Shown here in pieces: positions 58,378-64,000 of a stretch of DNA of 64,000 bases (position 1 is the first letter of the stretch; every line of letters starts with the position of its first letter). Below the pieces are notes generated by a model that was given only the letters and a program-made list of their open reading frames with translations, searched no databases and was not told the DNA's origin. The DNA lies in NCBI RefSeq assembly GCF_000328565.1, contig NC_019966.1, positions 4,774,001-4,838,000 on the forward strand, written 5' to 3'. This DNA comes from Mycobacterium sp. JS623 (lineage in GTDB: Bacteria > Actinomycetota > Actinomycetes > Mycobacteriales > Mycobacteriaceae). The position numbers and the translations under genes were made by a program.

Positions 58378-58968
58378 TCACTGCGGTGTCATGCCGCCGC
58401 CGTTGCGGCTCCCGCGGGGCGCGCACATCGCCATCGCATCGTCCACGTCGTTCACCACAACCAACCGATCCAGCGCACCTTCGGCGACGTAACCGCTGTC
58501 GACCAGCCCGTGCAGCCAGGCCAGCAGGCCGTCGTAATGCCCGATCGGGTCGAGCATGACCACCGGCTTGTCATGCATACCCAAATACCCCGCTGTCCAG
58601 GCTTCAAAGAATTCCTCGAGCGTGCCGATGCCGCCGGGCAGCGCAACGAACGCGTCGGCGCGGTCCTCCATGATCTGCTTGCGCTCGCGCATGGTGTCGG
58701 TGACGACCAGCTCGTCGGCCTCGGTGTCGGCCACCTCACGATGCACTAGCGCCTTGGGGATGACCCCGACGGTGCGCCCGCCGCGGGCGCGGGCCGCGCC
58801 GGCAAGCGCACCCATGGCCGAGACGTTGCCGCCACCGGAGACCAGCGTCCAGCCGCGCTCGGCGATCGCCTCGCCAACTTCAACAGCCAAAGCCAGTAGG
58901 TCCGAATGCGTTGGCCCGGACGCGCAGTACACGCAGACCGCCCATTCGCGGCCAGGTTCTGGGGACAC
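58378..58968 (-). CDS. LOG-family nucleoside 5'-monophosphate phosphoribohydrolase (Rv1205-like)
   Basis: 196 residues from GTG. VCVYCASGPTHSDLLALAVEVGEAIAERGWTLVSGGGNVSAMGALAGAA and the catalytic PGGIGTLEEFFEAWTAGYLG (PGGxGTxxE) define LOG proteins. They hydrolyse cytokinin-riboside or AMP-type nucleotides to release the base; in M. tuberculosis Rv1205 makes cytokinins. Only 28 bp separate its start from the divergent STAND-like gene. Confidence 0.92.
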   Translation of the reverse strand: MSPEPGREWAVCVYCASGPTHSDLLALAVEVGEAIAERGWTLVSGGGNVSAMGALAGAARARGGRTVGVIPKALVHREVADTEADELVVTDTMRERKQIMEDRADAFVALPGGIGTLEEFFEAWTAGYLGMHDKPVVMLDPIGHYDGLLAWLHGLVDSGYVAEGALDRLVVVNDVDDAMAMCAPRGSRNGGGMTPQ

Positions 58969-58996
58969 ACGGACAACCTAGCGATAGTCTCCGGCG

Positions 58997-61066
58997 GTGC
59001 CAGTTGAGTGGGTGACCACACCGCACGAGCCCGCATTGGAACAGCTCGAAACGGGCCTCCGCGAACAAGCCGGGACGGTGCTCATCGGCTCGGCGGGGGT
59101 CGGCAAGACATGGTTAGCCCGCGCGGCGGCAGACCGGCTGGCGGCGCAGTTCGATCGCGTCGACTGGGTCATTGGGACGACGCCAGCGGTGCCGTTCGCC
59201 GCGTTCAATCACCTGATCGACGTCCCCGACACGGGTAAGACGGCGGCCGTGCTGCGTGCCGCGCGGGAGTCACTGAGCGACGGCAGGTTGTTGATCGTCG
59301 ACGACGCGCACCTGCTGGACAAACTGTCGGCCGCGCTGGTTTACCAGTTGGCGGTCAGCGGCGCAGTGAAGCTGATCGTCACGGTTGACCCGAATTTTGT
59401 TGTCGTCGAAGAGGTTTCGGCCCTATGGCGCGACGACCTGCTGGCCCGGGTCGGCGTCGAGCCGCCAGGCCACGACGACAGTAGGCAGGCCGCCGCGGTC
59501 GAGGAGTTCGTCACCGCACTGCCGAAGCCGGCCCACCGGGTGCTGGAATATCTGGCCGTCGCCAATCCCGTTCCGGTCGCCGACGTTGCCGCGCTTGCGG
59601 GCGACCTCGGCGCCGCGGAAGCGGCAGGCGCCGTCGTCATCGACGGCGACGTCGTGCGGCCGGCGCACCCCCTGTTCGTCGACGCGGTCCGCAACGCGAT
59701 GGGCGGCCCGGACCTGCGCCGGTTGCGCACCGAGGTGGTGAACGCGTCGGCACCCCCGAGCGGCGTCGTGCACCGGCTGCGGTTCGCAGTGCTCGCGGTG
59801 GACAGCGACAGTCCGCCACCGGTGGCCGACCTGGCCGCTGCGGCCGAGGACGCGTTGCGGCTGGGCGATCTGGAACTCAGCGAGCACCTGGGCCGCGCGG
59901 CGGTCGCACGGTCATCAGAGCTCTCGATTCGGCTAACGCTGGCCTATGCGCTGGCATGGCAGGGGTCGGGCAGGGACGCCGATGCCGTGCTGGCCGACGT
60001 GGATCCGTCGACGCTCTCGGAGACCGAGCTGATGGCGTGGGCGCTGCCGCGCGCGGCCAACCAGTTCTGGATGTTGTGCGAGCCAGAGCGGGCGACGGCG
60101 TTCCTGCAGGCCACCCGCGGCCGGGTGTCGACACCGGCCGCGCAGACCACGCTCGACGCGCTGTCGGCCACCTTCGCGATGAACGCGGGCAGTCCGAGCC
60201 GTGCCAAACAGATCGCCGATGACGTGCTGGCATCGCCCGCGGCCGACGACACCGCGGTCGGCTGGGCAGCGGCCGCAGCCGCATTGAGCGCGGCGCGGAT
60301 GGGCCGCTTCAGTGAGGTCGACGCGCTGGCCGAGCGCGCGATCACCGCCGGGCATCCCGGCCTGCTGAGGTTCACCAGCGGCTTCGGGCAGACGACGGCA
60401 TTGGTGATGGCCGGCGAACTGGACCGGGCGCAGGCATTGGGACAACAGCTCACCGACTTCGCACAGCTTCAGCAGCCCGGCCGCGCAATCGGTGAGGTGT
60501 TGGTGGCCGACGTGCTGATCGCCAAGGGTGAGCTCGAGTCGGCGGTGTCGCTGCTGCGCGAGGCGGCGGCAGCCCTTGCGCCGACGGGGTATTCGTGGGG
60601 TCCGCTGGCGTTGATGTTGTTGGCGCAGGCGCTGGGTCAGCTGGGCGAAACGGTCGAAGCGGGAAAGATGTTGTCGCGGGCCGAATCTCGGCACGGGTTG
60701 AAGTCGATGCTGTTCGCGCCGGAACTGTCGTTGGCGCGGGCGTGGACGTTGTCCGCGCGACGCGACGAACACGGCGCGGTCGCGGCCGCGCGCGACGCTG
60801 CGAAGGCGGCCGAGCGCGGCGGCCAATCGGCGATCGCACTGCGAGCTCACTTCGACGCCGCGCGGCTGGGCGACCTCCGCGCGGCCGACGCCATCGCGCG
60901 GCTCAGCGGCGAAGTCGACTGTGTGCTAGCCGGATTGGCGCTCGACTACGCGCGTGCCGTCACTGCTCGTGACGCCGCAGCGCTCAACGACGTGTCCGCG
61001 CGACTGGATTCGATCGGGATGAAGCGCGCGGCCGCCGGGGCGGCGGCACAGGCCGACACCGCCTAG
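58997..61066 (+). CDS. STAND-like ATPase with TPR-type repeats (Rv1204c-like)
   Basis: 689 residues from GTG. The N-terminal AAA/NB-ARC-type ATPase has Walker A VLIGSAGVGKTWLAR (~30-44) and Walker B RLLIVDDAHLLDKL (~95). From ~250 on it is Ala/Leu-rich and helical, with repeating ~35-residue units (for example ELSIRLTLAYALAWQGSGRDADAVLADV, GPLALMLLAQALGQLGETVEAGKML), like TPR or MalT-type sensor regions. There is no C-terminal helix-turn-helix, so it is not an intact LuxR activator. Longer than the ~562 residues recalled for Rv1204c. Function unknown. Confidence 0.8.
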   Translation: MPVEWVTTPHEPALEQLETGLREQAGTVLIGSAGVGKTWLARAAADRLAAQFDRVDWVIGTTPAVPFAAFNHLIDVPDTGKTAAVLRAARESLSDGRLLIVDDAHLLDKLSAALVYQLAVSGAVKLIVTVDPNFVVVEEVSALWRDDLLARVGVEPPGHDDSRQAAAVEEFVTALPKPAHRVLEYLAVANPVPVADVAALAGDLGAAEAAGAVVIDGDVVRPAHPLFVDAVRNAMGGPDLRRLRTEVVNASAPPSGVVHRLRFAVLAVDSDSPPPVADLAAAAEDALRLGDLELSEHLGRAAVARSSELSIRLTLAYALAWQGSGRDADAVLADVDPSTLSETELMAWALPRAANQFWMLCEPERATAFLQATRGRVSTPAAQTTLDALSATFAMNAGSPSRAKQIADDVLASPAADDTAVGWAAAAAALSAARMGRFSEVDALAERAITAGHPGLLRFTSGFGQTTALVMAGELDRAQALGQQLTDFAQLQQPGRAIGEVLVADVLIAKGELESAVSLLREAAAALAPTGYSWGPLALMLLAQALGQLGETVEAGKMLSRAESRHGLKSMLFAPELSLARAWTLSARRDEHGAVAAARDAAKAAERGGQSAIALRAHFDAARLGDLRAADAIARLSGEVDCVLAGLALDYARAVTARDAAALNDVSARLDSIGMKRAAAGAAAQADTA

Positions 61067-61746
61067 AGGTTGCGACCGAGATCCTCGTGGCTCCTGTGCT
61101 CCGGCGACTTCACCGGCGCCTGGCCATGCTCTGACCGCCCCGCAGTGGCGCGGTCATTCGGTTCAGCGCGGTGCAACAGTTCACGTTCGTCACGCTGGGG
61201 TTCCTGCGCGGTGGCTCCGTCGTTGCCGTCGACTGCGTCGTCGCGCAGCGCGGGTTGCCCGGCCGCGCCGGGCGCAGTCGGGGGCGCACCGCCGGCCACT
61301 CCCCCAGCGCCACCGGTCTGCTGGGCGCCGAGCGACTGCCCGCCGCCACCGCCTTTTGCTCCCTGCATGGCCTGCTGCATCAGCTGACCGAACATGCCGG
61401 TCTGGCCGCCCAGCATCTGTCCGGGCGCACCCGCCATCTGCCCCATCTGGCCGGCTTGCTGTCCCAGTTGTCCGAGCATGCCGACGACCTGGCCGACGGA
61501 CTGCGAGCCCGCATCGTCGGAGGTCTGGTAGGCCGCTTGGGCAACGCCCACCTTGCCCGAGAACACCGTCTCTTTCGCCTGCAGCGTCGCGACGTTGGCA
61601 GCCAACGGCGCCGCCAGTGTCGGGAGCACCGCCGCGATCGTCGCGCTCAACGCGTCCTGCCCGGCGGGAATCATCGGGATATCCGGCAGTTCCACCGCGG
61701 CCGGATCCCAGCTCAGGCCTTCGGGCGTCTTCAATGGATCACCCAC
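61063..61746 (-). CDS. YxxxD-containing ESX-substrate-like protein, partner of the PPE-like gene
   Basis: 227 residues from GTG 61746, 4 bp after the PPE-like stop, with GAGGA upstream. The N-terminal ~100 residues are two helices (IPAGQDALSATIAAVLPTLAAPLAANVATLQAKETVFSGKVGVAQ) followed by AAYQTSDDAG, a YxxxD motif of the type VII secretion class. Next comes a Gln/Met/Gly-rich segment (QQAGQMGQMAGAPGQMLGG...) and a Gly-rich, then charged, C-terminus. A PE-like or Esp-like substrate is the best guess; no family name is firm. Its 3' end overlaps the STAND-like gene by 4 bp. Confidence 0.7.
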   Translation of the reverse strand: MGDPLKTPEGLSWDPAAVELPDIPMIPAGQDALSATIAAVLPTLAAPLAANVATLQAKETVFSGKVGVAQAAYQTSDDAGSQSVGQVVGMLGQLGQQAGQMGQMAGAPGQMLGGQTGMFGQLMQQAMQGAKGGGGGQSLGAQQTGGAGGVAGGAPPTAPGAAGQPALRDDAVDGNDGATAQEPQRDERELLHRAEPNDRATAGRSEHGQAPVKSPEHRSHEDLGRNL

Positions 61747-61750
61747 AGCG

Positions 61751-62875
61751 TCACCAATCCTCGTCGACGTCGTCTTCGGCCAGGTCGTAGTCGAGCGGCG
61801 GGGGCAGCGCGAGCCCCGGGCTGGTGCCACCGCTCTCGCCTCGGTGGCCCATCATGCCCATGCCGCCCATGCCCATGCCGGCGGCCGCGGGGGCGACTCC
61901 GCCAATTGCAGTGGCTCCGGCGGCCGCGCCCTCCTGCGGCGCTGTGCTCACCGATTTGGTGCCAACCAACTTCGACATCTGGGAGGTCTGCAGCGGAACC
62001 CCACCGGAGCCGGGCAGAGCCGCCGCCTTCACCATGCCCGAGCCGCCACCCGCACCGGAGCCGCCCGCGAGCGGATGATTGGAGAACGAGGAAAACGGCA
62101 GACCCGCGGCACCCAGGGAATCCGCCTTGCCGCCGGAACCGAACATCGAGGTCAGCTGTTGCAGAGGCTGAGACAACTGCTGCAGTTGCTGACCCATCTG
62201 CTGAGGCACAGCCATCACCGCCTGGCCGAGCTGCATCGGGAGCTGTGTGGCCATCGACCCCATCTGGCTTATCATCTGCATCGCCTGCTGGGAGCCCTGC
62301 CCGGCCTGTTTCGAGGCCTCCTCGGTGGTGTCCTTGGCTTCCTTCCCGCCCGACACAGGCGGAGCCCCGGCGAACGGAATGCTCGGGGGCACGCCGAGGG
62401 TGTTGGCGAGTTCGGTCGTGTGGGCCGTCATGTTGGCGATGTTCTGCGACAGCCCCATCTTGATGCGGCTCTGCACCAGCTCCTGGGTGTTACTGAAGGG
62501 CATCGCCGAGAGCGCTTCGCACTCGTGCTGGACCTCTTGGGCGATCGTGTTGGCCAGCATCTTCGCCTTGACGACGGTGGCTTCCATGGCGCGCAGCTTC
62601 CCCGCGACGGCGGCGGCGTGTGCGGCGTTGGCCTCGTGACCGCCGATGATCGACGTGGCCTCACCCGTCGCCGCCAGCGACCCGGCGCCCTCCCAGACGT
62701 CGGACAGCTTCATCAGCTGGCCCTGCTGCTGGGGCACGATCGAGCCGGTGATTTTGGCGGCCAACGCCTCGAACTTTGCGGCCGCGGCGGCCAGCATCTC
62801 CTCGTCGACATTCGGCCAGCCAGGGCCCATCACCGTCTGCGACCCATATGGGCTCTTGTCGGGTGGGATCGGCAT
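61751..62875 (-). CDS. PPE-like / Esp-like putative type VII secretion substrate
   Basis: 374 residues from ATG 62875 (a TTG three codons earlier is possible). N-terminal helical bundle with DEEMLAAAAAKFEALAAKITGSIV, a WxG turn in LSDVWEGAGSLAA (~60), and HEANAAHAAAVAGKLRAMEATVVKAKMLANTIAQEVQHE, as in PPE/EspB folds. The middle is Gln/Met/Gly-rich, followed by a Gly/Ala-rich part and an acidic end PPPLDYDLAEDDVDEDW. Paired with the YxxxD gene downstream (4-bp gap), in the reverse of the usual pe-ppe order. No ESX machinery genes are in the window. Confidence 0.72.
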   Translation of the reverse strand: MPIPPDKSPYGSQTVMGPGWPNVDEEMLAAAAAKFEALAAKITGSIVPQQQGQLMKLSDVWEGAGSLAATGEATSIIGGHEANAAHAAAVAGKLRAMEATVVKAKMLANTIAQEVQHECEALSAMPFSNTQELVQSRIKMGLSQNIANMTAHTTELANTLGVPPSIPFAGAPPVSGGKEAKDTTEEASKQAGQGSQQAMQMISQMGSMATQLPMQLGQAVMAVPQQMGQQLQQLSQPLQQLTSMFGSGGKADSLGAAGLPFSSFSNHPLAGGSGAGGGSGMVKAAALPGSGGVPLQTSQMSKLVGTKSVSTAPQEGAAAGATAIGGVAPAAAGMGMGGMGMMGHRGESGGTSPGLALPPPLDYDLAEDDVDEDW

Positions 62876-62914
62876 GCCATACAAATTACCGTGCCCCCGC
62901 TAGCTGTCGGTCCG

Positions 62915-64000
62915 CTAAATTGCCGCCAACCTGCCCTCCGACAGCCGTAGCCGACGCCGGATGCCGATATCGGCGAGGAACCGCTCGTCGTGGCTGACCA
63001 CGACAAACGCGCCCTGGTATGCGTTGAGCGCGGCCTCGAGTTGATCGACGCTGACCAAGTCCAGGTTGTTGGTCGGCTCGTCGAGCAGCAACAACTGCGG
63101 CGCGGGTTCGGCGTGCAACACGCAGACCAACGTGGCGCGCAGCCGCTCACCGCCGGACAGAGCCGCCACCGGAAGGTGAATTCGATTGCTGCTGAACAGG
63201 AATTGGGCCAGCAGATGCATGCGACGGGTGTGGGTCAGGCTGGGCGCGTACACGGCCAGGCTCTCTGCGACGGTGCGGTCGGGATCGAGCAGATCCAGCC
63301 GTTGCGAAAGGTACGCGATACGGCCTTCGGCGCGCTGCAGCGTGCCCGCATCCGGCTGCAGGTCGCCGCTCATGACGCGCATCAGCGTCGACTTGCCCGC
63401 GCCGTTGGGACCGCTGAGCGCGATCCGTTCGGGACCGCGGATGTTCAGGTCGATGCCGTTGTCGGCGAACAGCTTTCGACCACCGCGGCAGACCTGAAGA
63501 CCCTCCGCCCGAAACACGGTGCGCCCGGACGGCACGCTGGTGTCCGGCAGTTCGAGCACGATGATCGCGTCGTCGCGAAGGGCCCGTTCGGCGTCGTCGA
63601 GCTGAGATTGCGCCTCGGTGACTCGTTTGGCGTGCACGTCATCGGATTTGCCCGCCGACTCCTGGGCGTCGCGCTTCAACTTGCCTGCGACGATCTTCGG
63701 CAGCCCGGCGTTCTTCAGGTTGCGCGCCGCGGTGCTCGACCGTCGGGCCGCCCGCTCGCGGGCCTCCTGCCGCTCGCGCTTTTCGCGCTTGAGAAGCTGC
63801 TCGGCGTTGCGCAGGTTCGCCTCGGCGACCTGCTGCGCTTCGGCCACCGCGTGTTGATAAGACGTGAAATTGCCTCCGTAGAACAGCATTTCGCCGCGAT
63901 ACAGTTCGGCAATGCGGTCCATTCGGTCGAGAAGTACACGGTCGTGACTGACCAGCAGCAGGCACCCCGGAAAGTCATCCAGCGCGTCGTAAAGCCGATG
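62915..64000 (-). CDS. ABC-F family ATPase, 5' end beyond window
   Basis: C-terminal ~361 residues; the first ABC domain continues right of the window. From the right edge: CLLLVSHDRVLLDRM, then the charged helical linker typical of ABC-F (LRNAEQLLKREKRERQEARERAARRSS), second ABC domain with Walker [20 protein letters not shown], signature ALSGGERLRATLVCVLHA, Walker B LLLLDEPTNNLDLVSVDQLE and VVVSHDERFLADIG. No membrane segments. ABC-F proteins act on the ribosome in translation or antibiotic resistance. Which subgroup cannot be told. Confidence 0.88.
   Translation of the reverse strand, partial: HRLYDALDDFPGCLLLVSHDRVLLDRMDRIAELYRGEMLFYGGNFTSYQHAVAEAQQVAEANLRNAEQLLKREKRERQEARERAARRSSTAARNLKNAGLPKIVAGKLKRDAQESAGKSDDVHAKRVTEAQSQLDDAERALRDDAIIVLELPDTSVPSGRTVFRAEGLQVCRGGRKLFADNGIDLNIRGPERIALSGPNGAGKSTLMRVMSGDLQPDAGTLQRAEGRIAYLSQRLDLLDPDRTVAESLAVYAPSLTHTRRMHLLAQFLFSSNRIHLPVAALSGGERLRATLVCVLHAEPAPQLLLLDEPTNNLDLVSVDQLEAALNAYQGAFVVVSHDERFLADIGIRRRLRLSEGRLAAI

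Overview
The window is high-GC actinobacterial chromosome, almost certainly from a Mycobacterium / Mycolicibacterium-type species. From memory, the gene order and strands match the mirror image of M. tuberculosis H37Rv from Rv1253 (deaD) down to Rv1204c. Conserved genes, in window order, are deaD, lprE, Rv1251c, Rv1250, Rv1249c, kgd, Rv1245c, lpqZ, mdh, corA, sugC-sugB-sugA-lpqY, Rv1234 to Rv1230c, mrp, tatB-htrA-rseA-sigE, Rv1220c to Rv1216c, glgC/glgM, Rv1211, tagA, Rv1209, gpgS, folP2, fadD6, Rv1205 and Rv1204c. No search was run: assignments rest on motifs, length, context and remembered family sequences.

Layout. 1-12.4 kb: DEAD-box helicase, LprE lipoprotein, an accessory DUF559-type gene between inverted repeats, a large nuclease-helicase, an FAD oxidase, two drug-efflux MFS proteins and a small WGxxGxxG-type exported protein. 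12.5-23 kb: central carbon metabolism around malate and 2-oxoglutarate (kgd, short malic enzyme, mdh) with a cutinase, an SDR, LpqZ and CorA. 23-28 kb: the trehalose importer operon lpqY-sugA-sugB-sugC with a coupled SUFU-domain gene. 28-35.5 kb: envelope and small-domain genes, a CitE/malyl-CoA-lyase-like gene, a MgtE-N/CBS protein, a lytic transglycosylase and Mrp. 35.6-39.6 kb: the envelope-stress block tatB-htrA-rseA-sigE and an O-methyltransferase. 39.7-44.4 kb: a TetR/ABC exporter operon ending in two tandem ICMT-like membrane proteins.

44.3-49.2 kb is an accessory regulatory island lying between the equivalents of Rv1216c and glgC. It holds three compact regulatory circuits with visible DNA sites: (i) an ECF41-type sigma factor with a divergent membrane gene, each preceded by TGTCAT(A/G)-N16-CGTC at the same distance; (ii) a MarR regulator whose 16-bp palindrome is repeated in front of a quinone-reductase gene about 2.1 kb away; (iii) a TetR regulator divergent from a DUF1772-NIPSNAP-DUF4267 operon, with four 11-bp TAGC-N3-GCTA sites between them.

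49.2-64 kb: glycogen/maltosyl-glucan synthesis (glgC, glgM), DNA repair (tagA), a DivIVA-like protein, an alpha/beta-hydrolase-cyclase fusion resembling LipJ, methylglucose-lipopolysaccharide synthesis (gpgS, folP2, fadD6), a LOG-family protein, a STAND-like ATPase, a PPE-like/YxxxD protein pair resembling type VII secretion substrates, and a truncated ABC-F ATPase at the right edge. I saw no rRNA, tRNA, CRISPR array, transposase or prophage genes.
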